Positions 27,569 through 36,207 of a DNA stretch of 64,000 nt are shown here, one piece after another. Both the position numbers and the translations under genes were made by a program. The stretch is from CBDDBX01 sp965225955 (GTDB lineage: Bacteria; Acidobacteriota; Aminicenantia; UBA2199), in the NCBI GenBank assembly GCA_965225955.1, contig CBDDBX010000042.1:1-64000 (forward strand), read 5' to 3'. The notes beneath the pieces were generated by a model. It saw only the letters and a list, made by a program, of their open reading frames with translations. It was not told where the DNA came from and ran no database searches. Every line of letters starts with the position of its first letter. Positions within the stretch are counted from its first letter, which is position 1.

Positions 27569-28344
27569 CCTTTATAGTTCTCTTCAAAATATATTCTTCT
27601 GAATTCTGTTGGCAGGAATCCTACCATTCTCTGTTCCACCATACCCGGAATCTCACCTTTCTGAATAGCGAGAACTCCGGCAACTATCATCTCTTTTTTC
27701 AGGATTTCTCCCTGGGATCTCTCTTTTAGTTTCCCTGCTACCGGTAAAAAAACTGTATTAGCCAGAACAACTCCATAAAAAGTTGTTACCAGAGCCACAG
27801 CCATTGATGAAGCTATCTGGGAAACATCGTTAAGTGAACGTAACATAAAAATCAATCCAATAAGTGTACCGATCATTCCAAAAGCCGGAGCATACTGCCC
27901 CATGGATTTAAAAATTGATATTCCCACACCGTGTCTTTTAACCTGACACTCTATTTCATTTTCCATAATATCTTTAGTCATGGAAGGAGAGATGCCATCA
28001 ACAATCATTCTGACACCTTCTCTCAGAAACAGATCATCAATGGTCGGAATAACATGCTCCAGAGCAAGAACTCCGCTTTTTCTGGCTTTTCTGGAGTACT
28101 CAACTATCTCGGGAATAAGATCCATGTACTCTCTTTTATCTTCTACAAAAGCTTTTCTTGCAACAGTCAGAACATCTACAACATCTTTCAGAGGATAATT
28201 AATCAAAGTGGCTCCTAAAGTACCCCCCATAACAATCAGCAGTGAGGTAAAATTCATAAAAATTGTAAAATCCCCCTGACCGACAATAGCAATTCCAAGT
28301 AATCCGAAAGCACTTAAAATACCCAGCAGCGTTGCAATATCCAA
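27565..28344 (-). CDS. motA: Flagellar stator protein MotA
   Basis: A 259-residue MotA with four TM segments and the cytoplasmic loop that meets FliG (REGVRMIVDGISPSMTKDIMENEIECQVKRH). The C-terminal TM pair reads GQYAPAFGMIGTLIGLIFML and MAVALVTTFYGVVLANTVFLPVA. The start is a TTG at 28344, with GGAGGA 6 bases upstream. First gene of the motor block; a 215-base gap separates it from divergent tsaD. Confidence 0.93.
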   Translation of the reverse strand: MDIATLLGILSAFGLLGIAIVGQGDFTIFMNFTSLLIVMGGTLGATLINYPLKDVVDVLTVARKAFVEDKREYMDLIPEIVEYSRKARKSGVLALEHVIPTIDDLFLREGVRMIVDGISPSMTKDIMENEIECQVKRHGVGISIFKSMGQYAPAFGMIGTLIGLIFMLRSLNDVSQIASSMAVALVTTFYGVVLANTVFLPVAGKLKERSQGEILKKEMIVAGVLAIQKGEIPGMVEQRMVGFLPTEFRRIYFEENYKG

Positions 28345-28559
28345 AAGAGTCCTCCATTAAAAAAATATATAATAGCAATTAGCGTACCAGTCAGCACAAA
28401 CACCAGAGTCCCCTGCCATAACATGTATTCTTCAATTAAAAGAACTGTGGTGTCATTTTTTTGACAGGTATCGTCAAAAACCACTGTCGCCATTTTGACA
28501 CTTCCTGCAAGTTACTGTTCTTTATGCACAATTATATTAAAATATGGTAAAATTACCGG

Positions 28560-29606
28560 ATGTATATTTTAGGAATTGAATCGTCCTGTGATGAAACAGC
28601 CATCTCAATTATTGAGCGTGGTGAAAATAACAGAGTAATAACTGAGAAAATCAAATCCCAGATCCCTATTCACAGTAAATATGGTGGAGTTGTACCGGAG
28701 ATTGCCTCCCGAAGCCACTATGAAGCAATAGATATACTTACAAAAGAGGCACTTGCAGAAGCAGGAATCAGTATTGGCGACGTAGATCTTATTGCACTGA
28801 CACAGGGGCCTGGGCTTATTGGATCACTTCTTATAGGCCTCTCTTTTGCCAAAGGCCTATCTCTGACACACAACATACCGATTGTTCCTGTAGATCATAT
28901 TCATGCCCACATTGAAGCAGCTTTTATAGATGCCCCTGAAAATATAGAATATCCTCTTGCAGCTCTTGTAGTTTCCGGTGGTCATACCACAATATTCCAT
29001 CAGAAATCAAAATTTGAAATAGACGTAGTAGCCAAAACAAGAGACGATGCTGTTGGGGAAGTTATGGACAAAGTGGCTAAATTCCACGGCATAGAATACC
29101 CCGGTGGACCTGTTCTGGACAGAATACAGAAAGGTGGAAACCGGAAAAGATTCAGATTCACAGTACCCAGAATTAACGACGGCTCCGGTGATTTCTCATT
29201 CTCAGGTTACAAAACAGCAGCTATGAAATTATCAAAAGACAACAATATTACACCGGAACAGGAAGAGGATTTCAGAGATCTTTGTGCATCCTTCATCTCT
29301 TCTCTTATAGATTACCTTATGAAAAAGACCATGTCAGCTGTAGAAGAGCTGGGTGTAAAATCTGTAATTGTTTCCGGTGGAGTCAGCAGAAACTCTGTTC
29401 TGAGAGAAAAATTTACTGAGAAATTCAGCGCAGGAGACGTAAAGCTCTATATGCCCAAACCTGTCTACTGCACTGATAATGCTTCCATGGCTGCCTGGCT
29501 GGGATATGAAAAATTCATAGCCTTTCCTGATACCAACTATTTTGATAAATATCTCAACTCATACTCCAGGGCTTCTTTCAGCAGAAAGAGAGCCCGCCAC
29601 AGATAG
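28560..29606 (+). CDS. tsaD: tRNA N6-adenosine threonylcarbamoyltransferase TsaD
   Basis: A 348-residue protein of normal length. Signatures: ILGIESSCDETAISI at the start, the iron-binding PVDHIHAHIEAAF (H-x3-H), SGGHTTIF, and the ASKH-type DDAVGEVMDKVAKFHGIEYPGGP. Known: with TsaB, TsaE and TsaC it makes the t6A modification at A37 of ANN-decoding tRNAs. It is a single housekeeping gene separating the flagellar locus from the peptide cluster; SD is weak. Confidence 0.96.
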   Translation: MYILGIESSCDETAISIIERGENNRVITEKIKSQIPIHSKYGGVVPEIASRSHYEAIDILTKEALAEAGISIGDVDLIALTQGPGLIGSLLIGLSFAKGLSLTHNIPIVPVDHIHAHIEAAFIDAPENIEYPLAALVVSGGHTTIFHQKSKFEIDVVAKTRDDAVGEVMDKVAKFHGIEYPGGPVLDRIQKGGNRKRFRFTVPRINDGSGDFSFSGYKTAAMKLSKDNNITPEQEEDFRDLCASFISSLIDYLMKKTMSAVEELGVKSVIVSGGVSRNSVLREKFTEKFSAGDVKLYMPKPVYCTDNASMAAWLGYEKFIAFPDTNYFDKYLNSYSRASFSRKRARHR

Positions 29607-29610
29607 CTAA

Positions 29611-29633
29611 AGAGAGAGAACACGTCCCTCTCT
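29611..29633. terminator. Hairpin between convergent tsaD and precursor P1
   Basis: AGAGAG-rich and CTCTCT arms around ACACGTCC lie just past the tsaD stop and 24 bases beyond the P1 stop. It may end transcription from both sides; the stem is imperfect. Confidence 0.4.
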
Positions 29634-29656
29634 AATCAGATAATAGCTAAACAACT

Positions 29657-29815
29657 TTATTTACAGGCTTCAGTTGTTGTTGGGTCAACTCTGCAAAAAT
29701 ATGAGATAAAATTGTATGCAGCTCTACCTTCTGCAGCAGTTTCTGTTTTGAAAGCCGGATTAAATCCCCCTTTTACCTCTTTCATGTCAACTTTAGTAAC
29801 TTTTGTTGTTTTCAT
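29657..29815 (-). CDS. RiPP precursor P1 (class B), 52 residues
   Basis: Start ATG 29815 with GGAGAG 6 bases upstream. The leader is a double-glycine type, MKTTKVTKVDMKEVKGG, followed at once by the class B motif FNPAF. The core ends with C41-RVDPTTTEA-C51: two cysteines nine residues apart with a proline in the loop. It follows P2 (class A) beyond a hairpin, so it may be a separate unit. No third cysteine. Inferred substrate of a class B maturase (at 32140 or 41008), although the nearest maturase is class A. Confidence 0.75.
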   Translation of the reverse strand: MKTTKVTKVDMKEVKGGFNPAFKTETAAEGRAAYNFISYFCRVDPTTTEACK

Positions 29816-29914
29816 AATTCTCTCCTTAGTATAATATATACTCTTTGCAACCTCCTGGAATCATTCAGTTACACAGATAGTGTTATAAACTCTGACAAAT
29901 ACATATCAAAAGAA

Positions 29915-29932
29915 GGGAGGACGTCTCCTCCC
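29915..29932 (-). terminator. Terminator after precursor P2
   Basis: On the coding strand GGGAGGA and TCCTCCC arms are followed by CTTCTTTTG, 16 bases past the P2 stop. It would close the maturase 1-P2 cassette. Confidence 0.6.
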
Positions 29933-29947
29933 CTGACTTCCACAATA

Positions 29948-30163
29948 CTATTTGGTGCTGGTGTTATCCTTCTTCTTATCGCAGGGGCAAGCACTATTGC
30001 TTACAAAAACACCAAGGTGTCCCTGACCTGAATGGCAACCTACAATTGCATTTTCCAATCCTTTTGTTGCATCATTCTCAGTTACTGACACCTCAACAAG
30101 TGGCTTAAAGCCCCCTCTGACTTTTTTCATTTCCTTTTTAATGAGTTCGTTCTGTTTTCTCAT
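29948..30163 (-). CDS. RiPP precursor P2 (class A), 71 residues
   Basis: Leader MRKQNELIKKEMKKVRGG matches the double-glycine consensus (helical, E-M/L-x-x-V/I-x-GG). The core contains KGLENAIVGC, then GVFVSNSACPC, giving three cysteines. The same KGL-N-I-x-C-H and GVFV segments occur in P5, so P2 and P5 are close relatives. A lysine-rich tail follows. AGGAGG SD; 96 bases after maturase 1. Confidence 0.8.
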   Translation of the reverse strand: MRKQNELIKKEMKKVRGGFKPLVEVSVTENDATKGLENAIVGCHSGQGHLGVFVSNSACPCDKKKDNTSTK

Positions 30164-30259
30164 AATATATCCTCCTGATAATTCCCGTCCCCAACAGTTA
30201 TTGTCGACCTATAACCATAAGAGTACGGTTCTGTTAACTACACCACAATTAGTTTCCAA

Positions 30260-31585
30260 CTACCCTGAAAAGGGTTTTCCGTAAACAGCTCTGGTTTTAG
30301 CACAACTAAAGGGGTCAGGTTTTCCAAATCCCCCCACTTCAGAGTAGGACACCGCTACACAACCGCCTTTACATTCTGCTATAAATTCACAGCTCCGGCA
30401 CTCATCAAGCTCAAGAGCATTCATAGTTCCAAATGCCTTTTCTCTGTCAAATCCGGTAATAAAATCCTTAAGTCTGGCTTCGTATATATTCCCCAGTATA
30501 AGAGAAGGTATTACAGGCAACACTTCGCATGGAATCACAGAGCCATCGGACTTTATGGAAAACCGGTTTTTTCCTGCTGAACATCTGCTTATATATGTAT
30601 CCCCTGTTCTTTCCACACTTTTCTCTTCAGCTGAATCTTTGAACACATTGTAATATTGCTCTGGAGTAATGTAGTACTCATCTGCATTACAGACGCCATC
30701 TCCACTCTTCATCATAGGACCACTTTTGAAACCAACCCCCAGCTCCCTGACAAGCTTATCCATATCATCAAAGTGATCAATATTCTTCTTATTCATTACT
30801 AGCCCTGTAACTACAGTACATCCGGCATTGTCCAGTAATTTTACTGCGTGAACGGCTTTTTCAAAAGCTCCTTCAACACCTCTGAAAGGGTCATGTATTT
30901 CCGCATTATGACCATCAATACTAACCTGCACTTCCAGAGGAAGAAACTCCCTTATACTATCAGCAAAATCTTCAGTAATCATAGTACCGTTAGTTAGAAA
31001 TGATAGTACGAATTTTTTACTGTGAGCATATCTCAGAATTTCAATAAAATCAGGATGCAGAAGAACTTCACCACCTGTAAAGCTTACATCTTTAACATGC
31101 ATATCAGATAACTGATCAAGAATATCAAAAACAACCTCTTTTTTCAGAAACTCTCCTTCGGCATTACCAAAAGCACCATAACAGTGCTTGCATTTCAAAT
31201 TACAGGCACTAAGCAACTCTATTGATACACTCTCAGGAGAAAAACTGCTGTTAAAACTTACAGCATCAGGAACAACACCTTCAACAAGAGGAGTATCTGC
31301 AAATTGAATGAAACCTTTGTCATAAATTTTACTCAGCACCTGTTCTACAGCTGCCACTACTGAAACTTCAGGCTCATCATAACCATCAGCAATAGCTGCT
31401 ATCACTTCATCAACACTATTGCCGGAATCAAGTAACTCCAGAATAAGATAAGCATCCTCATTAAGATACATCTCTCTCTTTTCATCTTTTCTTACCCAGA
31501 CAACTTCTCCATAAAAATCATCACCAAGATGTACTCTTCTGAACAGAAGATTCTTCCTGAATCTCACATAACCTCTAAACTTCAT
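30260..31585 (-). CDS. Radical SAM/SPASM peptide maturase 1 with N-terminal PqqD-like domain
   Basis: A 441-residue protein. Start chosen at MKFRGYVRF (31585), where all six paralogues begin and GAGGATGGG precedes; a longer frame to 31684 exists. Residues 1-95 form a PqqD-like (RRE) domain (LNEDAYLILELLDSGNSVDEVI). The radical SAM motif is C-NLK-C-KH-C-YG. The SPASM domain has all seven cysteines: C-x13-G-x4-C, then C-x2-C-x5-C-x3-C and a last C. Known: such enzymes install thioether or C-C links on peptides bound through the RRE. Class A type; followed by P2 and P1. Confidence 0.9.
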   Translation of the reverse strand: MKFRGYVRFRKNLLFRRVHLGDDFYGEVVWVRKDEKREMYLNEDAYLILELLDSGNSVDEVIAAIADGYDEPEVSVVAAVEQVLSKIYDKGFIQFADTPLVEGVVPDAVSFNSSFSPESVSIELLSACNLKCKHCYGAFGNAEGEFLKKEVVFDILDQLSDMHVKDVSFTGGEVLLHPDFIEILRYAHSKKFVLSFLTNGTMITEDFADSIREFLPLEVQVSIDGHNAEIHDPFRGVEGAFEKAVHAVKLLDNAGCTVVTGLVMNKKNIDHFDDMDKLVRELGVGFKSGPMMKSGDGVCNADEYYITPEQYYNVFKDSAEEKSVERTGDTYISRCSAGKNRFSIKSDGSVIPCEVLPVIPSLILGNIYEARLKDFITGFDREKAFGTMNALELDECRSCEFIAECKGGCVAVSYSEVGGFGKPDPFSCAKTRAVYGKPFSG

Positions 31586-31885
31586 AATCCCATCCTCAAC
31601 CGAATTAAATTTGATATCTAACAAAGAAACGGAGATTATTTCCCAATAACTAATAACCGCCCCAAACTTTTTGCCAACAAACAAAACACAAACTTACATT
31701 AAATTCGAATTAATATTATCAGCTTTTACAACATTCATCAAGGTGAAAACCCGGGAATACTTTACAAATAATTAAGTTATGTAAGAGGAAGTATTGAAGA
31801 AATTTCTGAAGAGCATCAGATATAATAAGAAAAAGTGAAGGAGAGATCTCCTTCACTAACAAAACTACATTCTTAACAAACAGCC
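31586..31885. other. Intergenic stretch: P3 terminator and maturase 1 promoter zone
   Basis: No gene seen. It holds the P3 hairpin (31835-31856) and an AT-rich part before maturase 1 with GATAATATTAAT on the coding strand (31709-31720), a possible -10 region without a convincing -35. Confidence 0.45.
31835..31856 (-). terminator. Terminator after precursor P3
   Basis: A perfect 11-base palindromic stem (GTGAAGGAGA / TCTCCTTCAC) followed on the coding strand by TTTTTCTTAT, 30 bases past the P3 stop. This is the strongest terminator in the cluster. Confidence 0.75.
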
Positions 31886-32083
31886 TTATGCTTCAGGCTC
31901 AATGCACTCTCTGGGTGATGGAGGAAGTGGTTTGCATCCTACAAATACTGTTGGATTATGACCGCATACTTCCACAACATGGAATCTTGCGCCATCAACC
32001 GGTCCTTCAACTGCAGCGAATTCAGGACTGAATCCACCCTTAACTTCACCCATTTCTACTTTGGAAACTTTACTGGTTTTCAT
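31886..32083 (-). CDS. RiPP precursor P3 (class B), 65 residues
   Basis: Start ATG 32083 (MKTSKVSK) with GGAGG 5 bases upstream; the longer frame from 32095 would start inside that SD. Leader MKTSKVSKVEMGEVKGG, then FSPEF and AVEGPVDGA. The core is C-GHNPTVFVG-C-KPLPPSPRE-C: two successive nine-residue loops each with proline early. It lies 56 bases after maturase 2, its likely partner. Confidence 0.82.
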   Translation of the reverse strand: MKTSKVSKVEMGEVKGGFSPEFAAVEGPVDGARFHVVEVCGHNPTVFVGCKPLPPSPRECIEPEA

Positions 32084-32139
32084 AAAAACCTCCATTATTT
32101 ATATTTTGCTTCAAAATGAAGCTTTCATAACACAGGTAT

Positions 32140-33501
32140 CTATTCTGTCGGTCTGTAATATTCGAAATTCATGCCTAATGCAGCTTTGGATTGAGCGCAC
32201 GCAAAAATATCAGGAAAATCGAATTTACCTGTTTCAGCAAAAGATATTGCAGGACACCCTCCCCGACAGCCTGTAACAAGTTCACAACTATTACAATGTT
32301 TAAGTTCCAGACAGTTCATATTCCCAAGAACCTTCTCTCTATCAAACTCAAAGGCAAACTCCTCAAGCCTCTGGCTGTAGATATTTCCCATCACAAGACC
32401 TTCATGATCAGGGAGAACATCGCAGGGAACAGCATCACCATTAGCTCTTATAGCAAATCTTGTTCTTCCTCCATTACATCGTTCTATATAATCACGCCCC
32501 TTTCTTTCAGGAGCAGGCTCTCCCCTGCTGTTTTCAGAAGCCTTCTCTTTATGAATTGAATAGTATTTTTCTGCATCCAGATAGAACTCTCTTCCGCACC
32601 CATCACCATTACCCATTCTGATAATGGAGCTACTTTTGAAGCGTCCACCTTCTTTAACAATCAGATCTTCCATTTCCTTAATAAAAGGGTAGTTCTTACT
32701 GGTTATCATATGACTGACAATAACATTGAATTTTCTGTCCCTGAGCATACGAAACGCTTTCATTGTTTTATCGAAACTTCCTTTCATACCCCTTAATTGC
32801 TCATGATACTCAGCATTATGCCCATCAATGCTCAACTGGACTTCAACCCCTCCGATTTTGTCCAGTTTATCTATAACGGCTTCATCCATTAACACTCCAT
32901 TTGAGAGAAACGAAACCTTTATTTTCTTACCAACTGCATACTCAAGTATTTCAAAAAAGTCTTCATGAAGCAGGACTTCACCACCAGTAAAACTAACATC
33001 TTTACACTGAAGCTCCTCCATCTGATCCAGCAAATTAAAAACAGTCTCTTTGCTCAGCTTGTCAGCTTTATCGGGACCGAACTCTCCATAACAGTGTCTG
33101 CATTTAAGATTACATGAAGATAAAAGAGTTATAGCTACCCCATCTATATGGTGCTCACTATCTATTCTGATACCATCTGCCAGGATATCCTGCGGCCCCT
33201 TTAATTCTTCCACAGGTACAAGAGTGCCAAAACCTTTTTCCAGGAGGGTATTTACCAGTTTTTCCACATGCTCTGCCACTACTTTCTGTTCAGTTCCATA
33301 CAGTTTTGCCAGATTTACAATACACTCATCTATGCTGTAACCGGAATTGAACTGATCAACAATCCTGTATGCATCTTCATTAAGGGATATATCTGAAGCC
33401 CCCTCTCTGCTATTAAGTATAAGATCTCCAACAAATCTGTTTTTAAGCCAGATTCTTCTGGAAAATAGGTTTTTCTCAAATACAAAACTACTACCAAACA
33501 T
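32140..33501 (-). CDS. Radical SAM/SPASM peptide maturase 2 (class B type)
   Basis: A 453-residue protein with the shared layout: PqqD-like domain (SLNEDAYRIVDQFNSGYSID), radical SAM C-NLK-C-RH-C-YGEFGPDK, GGEVLLHEDF (SAM-binding), and a seven-cysteine SPASM (CNSCELVTGCRGGC, then FAC). It is the closest relative of maturase 6: both share the HHLDGVA-T-LLS-CNLKCRHCYG block and CNGG at the first SPASM cysteine, unlike maturases 1, 3, 4, 5. GAGGAG SD before ATG. Its immediate downstream precursor is P3. Confidence 0.9.
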   Translation of the reverse strand: MFGSSFVFEKNLFSRRIWLKNRFVGDLILNSREGASDISLNEDAYRIVDQFNSGYSIDECIVNLAKLYGTEQKVVAEHVEKLVNTLLEKGFGTLVPVEELKGPQDILADGIRIDSEHHIDGVAITLLSSCNLKCRHCYGEFGPDKADKLSKETVFNLLDQMEELQCKDVSFTGGEVLLHEDFFEILEYAVGKKIKVSFLSNGVLMDEAVIDKLDKIGGVEVQLSIDGHNAEYHEQLRGMKGSFDKTMKAFRMLRDRKFNVIVSHMITSKNYPFIKEMEDLIVKEGGRFKSSSIIRMGNGDGCGREFYLDAEKYYSIHKEKASENSRGEPAPERKGRDYIERCNGGRTRFAIRANGDAVPCDVLPDHEGLVMGNIYSQRLEEFAFEFDREKVLGNMNCLELKHCNSCELVTGCRGGCPAISFAETGKFDFPDIFACAQSKAALGMNFEYYRPTE

Positions 33502-33812
33502 TACTTTCTCCTCACAAACCTGACTAATAATTCTCTTGTTTCAAGTCAGGTTTCCAAACTTTACATTTCGATATTATCACACCAAAATTTCATAAACAAC
33601 AAATTTTTCGCAAAAAAGAGGTTTTTTTTTAAATTTTATTTTGAATTTACAATCAAATTTTTTGAATTGCCAAAAAGAGAAAAACAGAAGCAGTTACAGA
33701 ATATCCTGCAGACAGGGGGATAAATCCCCTGCCTTTCAATTATCCTTCAGATAACATTCAATCCATCACTATCAATCAGCAGTATGGACCAATACAGAAG
33801 GATTCTGATACA
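33502..33812. promoter_or_regulatory. Intergenic stretch between P4 and maturase 2, likely promoter
   Basis: No gene seen. It holds the P4 hairpin (33713-33730) and a very AT-rich zone. On the coding strand, TTGTTG and GATAAT stand 18 bases apart (33573-33602), a candidate promoter about 75 bases before the maturase 2 start. Confidence 0.45.
33713..33730 (-). terminator. Hairpin after precursor P4
   Basis: CAGGGG and CCCCTG arms around GATAAATC-type loop bases, about 80 bases past the P4 stop. No strong T-run on the coding strand. Confidence 0.45.
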
Positions 33813-33977
33813 TCAGCAACCACCTAATGCAATAGTTGGCTGACAAAGATCGAAATTTGGTGGAGGCACATAGCAACCAAGCATTGTAATCATTGCATTG
33901 CCATTCTCTGAATTGTTCCGATCCCCCTCTACAGCAAAAAGAGGGTTAAAAACTCTTTTTTCTTTTTTTTCTTTCAT
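33813..33977 (-). CDS. RiPP precursor P4 (class B, short leader), 54 residues
   Basis: Start ATG 33977 (MKEKKEKRVFNPLF), with AAGGAGAG in place. The usual helical GG leader is missing; only a basic stub precedes the conserved FNPLF motif. The core is C-YVPPPNFDL-C-QPTIALGG-C, the two-loop class B signature. It stands between P5 and maturase 2 with a promoter-like AT stretch on both sides. Confidence 0.75.
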   Translation of the reverse strand: MKEKKEKRVFNPLFAVEGDRNNSENGNAMITMLGCYVPPPNFDLCQPTIALGGC

Positions 33978-34168
33978 AATTCTCTCCTTATGTTTAATTC
34001 TCACTAAAATGTCCCTGATAACTTTCAAAGAACCAACCAACTATAAAATCCCACTATCTTTTACATATTACCACAATATTTTTTTTATTACACATTAAAG
34101 AAACAGGGGATAGACATCAGGTTTTATTTATAAGAATTAAGATAAGGAGAAATATTGACGGGAAATAA

Positions 34169-34188
34169 GCGGGCCCAATCAGGCCCGC
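34169..34188 (-). terminator. Hairpin after precursor P5
   Basis: GCGGGCC and GGCCCGC arms around CAATCA, 15 bases past the P5 stop. It closes the maturase 3-P5 cassette; the coding strand continues TTATTTCCC. Confidence 0.6.
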
Positions 34189-34202
34189 ATATTAACTACC
34201 AG

Positions 34203-34400
34203 CTAGCGTGTTCCTTTACTACTTTTTTTGCCAGATTTACCACACTTAGTTACAAATACACCTTCTTCATTACCATGGCACTGGGCAATAGAATTTTTCA
34301 AACCTTTGTCTCCTCTACTCCCCTCAACGTCTGCATCAGCACTAAAACCACCGCCTCTAACAGCTTGCATTTCATCTTTGATCAATTCTTTTTTTCTCAT
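34203..34400 (-). CDS. RiPP precursor P5 (class A), 65 residues
   Basis: Leader MRKKELIKDEMQAVRGGG, then a core with DKGLKNSIAQC-HGNEEGVFVTK-C and a lysine-rich tail. Two cysteines 11 residues apart. Closely related to P2. AAAGGAG SD; 67 bases after maturase 3. Confidence 0.82.
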   Translation of the reverse strand: MRKKELIKDEMQAVRGGGFSADADVEGSRGDKGLKNSIAQCHGNEEGVFVTKCGKSGKKSSKGTR

Positions 34401-34467
34401 AAATTTCTCCTTTAAATTTATTTAATCTTTATCTATTACCAGTTGACATATCTCATACAGCTTCACA

Positions 34468-35817
34468 TTAACGTACTATTTCTTTATAACTCTCATTACA
34501 AAGCGCTTTCATTCGTGCGCAGGTAAAAGGATCAGGAACCTCCGTAATACCGTATTCAGCAATTGCCCCCGCAACACATCCCCCTTTACATTCCCAAATA
34601 CTTTTACATTCCCTGCACTCGTCAAGCTCTATAGCGTTCATTGAACCCAGAGCTTCAGTTCTGTTATAATCAAGAACAACTTCTTTTATTCTATTACTAT
34701 AAATATTCCCCATACAAAATTTCCTATCATCTGGTATGATTTCACAAGGAACTATATTTCCATTTGACTTAATTGCGATACGCTCTTCTCCAGCAGAACA
34801 CCTTTCAATATATCCCGTATCAATTTCCTTCACTATTCTATCATCACTGTTATTAGCAAATGGCTTCAGGGTTCTATAATACTCTTCAGGAGTAATATTG
34901 TAATTCCTGTCACACACTTCAGCCTTACCCAGCCTAAGCATAGCTCCATATTTGAATTCCACTTCCATATTCTGAATAAACGCTTCCATTTGTTTGAACT
35001 GCTTTCTATTATTACCATTCACCACGTGGGATACAGTAATATCAAACCCGGCATCCCTCAACATTTCCACCCCTTTAACAGTTCTCCCAAATGCTCCGGC
35101 CACCCCTCTTAAATCATCATGAACATCGGACTCATGTCCATCAAGACTGATCTGAATATCCATAGGGCCTAATTTTTTCAATTCACTTACAATATCTTCA
35201 GTAATAAGAGTTCCGTTGGTTAAAAATGAGACACAAAAAGGTTTTTTAACAGCGTACTTCATGATATCCATAAAGTCTTCATGCAACAGAACCTCTCCAC
35301 CAGTAAAACTCACTTCTTTACAGTGAAGATCACTAAGCTGATCAAGAACATCAAATACCGTTTCTTTAGGAAGAATTCGCACTTTATCTACGTCAAATGC
35401 TCCATAACAATGCTTACATTTCAAATTGCATTTCTCCAATAATTCAATAGCTACACTTTCCAGAGTATAATAACTATCCAAAGTAATAGCTTTCCTCACC
35501 TGTGTTGAATTCTCCCTGCAAATTTCCCCTTCCACAAAGCCAGCTACTCCATTATCTATTAGTTTATTTACAAAACCGAAGATATTGTCCCTTATATCCT
35601 CCACTCTCTCTCCAGTTTGTTTTCCTATATTTTCGACACACTCTTCCAGGCTGCAACCATGATCCAGTAAATCCAGAATCATATAAGCATCTTTATTTAC
35701 ATTTATTGTTAACGGCTCTTTTTTCTGCCTCATTACTATACTGCCGGCAAACCCATCAATAAGATTTACTCTTCTGAAAAGAAGGCCATCTTTAAACTTT
35801 ACACACCTGTTTTTCAC
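34468..35817 (-). CDS. Radical SAM/SPASM peptide maturase 3 (class A type)
   Basis: A 449-residue protein. Start set at GTG 35817 (VKNRCVKFKDGLLFRRVNL), with AAGGAG 8 bases upstream; the TTG six codons earlier lies in the SD. PqqD-like domain (NVNKDAYMILDLLDHGCSLEE), radical SAM C-NLK-C-KH-C-YGAFD, SPASM with CRECKSIWECKGGC and FTC. Followed by P5 (class A). Confidence 0.9.
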   Translation of the reverse strand: MKNRCVKFKDGLLFRRVNLIDGFAGSIVMRQKKEPLTINVNKDAYMILDLLDHGCSLEECVENIGKQTGERVEDIRDNIFGFVNKLIDNGVAGFVEGEICRENSTQVRKAITLDSYYTLESVAIELLEKCNLKCKHCYGAFDVDKVRILPKETVFDVLDQLSDLHCKEVSFTGGEVLLHEDFMDIMKYAVKKPFCVSFLTNGTLITEDIVSELKKLGPMDIQISLDGHESDVHDDLRGVAGAFGRTVKGVEMLRDAGFDITVSHVVNGNNRKQFKQMEAFIQNMEVEFKYGAMLRLGKAEVCDRNYNITPEEYYRTLKPFANNSDDRIVKEIDTGYIERCSAGEERIAIKSNGNIVPCEIIPDDRKFCMGNIYSNRIKEVVLDYNRTEALGSMNAIELDECRECKSIWECKGGCVAGAIAEYGITEVPDPFTCARMKALCNESYKEIVR

Positions 35818-35942
35818 TAAAATTCTCCTTATCAAATAAAACGCAAATTTTCCGTAAATTGTAATTACTGCAATTTATCCCACTATTTTTTAATTTAAAC
35901 CCAATCCCTTCAAAAAATCCCCACCAATATATTCAAAAGCAA

Positions 35943-35964
35943 AAGCGGGCTATAAAAGCCCGCC
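35943..35964 (-). terminator. Terminator after precursor P6
   Basis: GGCGGGCT and AGCCCGCT-type arms flank TTTATA, followed on the coding strand by TTTTGC, just past the P6 stop. Confidence 0.65.
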
Positions 35965-35974
35965 ACAAAACATC

Positions 35975-36160
35975 TTAATTACCACCTCCAGGTGGCTTTC
36001 TACCATCACATGGAAACTCGTAAGGCGCAGTACCATTTTTCGCGCAGAAAGCTGTTGGGTGACTTCTTGTATAGTCATTGTTTCTTGTTTCCCCTTCAGC
36101 ATTAAAACCACCACCTGTTACTTTAAGCATCTCACTTTTAATAAGTTCATCTCTTTTCAC
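35975..36160 (-). CDS. RiPP precursor P6 (class A), 61 residues
   Basis: Leader MKRDELIKSEMLKVTGGG, then a polar core FNAEGETRNNDYTRSHPTAF with C-AKNGTAPYEFP-C and a Gly/Pro tail (GRKPPGGGN). Two cysteines 11 apart, as in P5. AAGGAGG SD; 47 bases after maturase 4. Confidence 0.8.
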   Translation of the reverse strand: MKRDELIKSEMLKVTGGGFNAEGETRNNDYTRSHPTAFCAKNGTAPYEFPCDGRKPPGGGN

Positions 36161-36207
36161 GATATATCCTCCTTAAGTTTATTTGAGTCTCACACAAAAG
36201 ACATCTA

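Noticed and set aside
28345..28466. A 35-codon hydrophobic ORF before motA (MLWQGTLVFVLTGTLIAII...)
   Set aside because: It overlaps the motA start in another frame, has no SD and no known homologue such as FlbD; kept only as a remote possibility.
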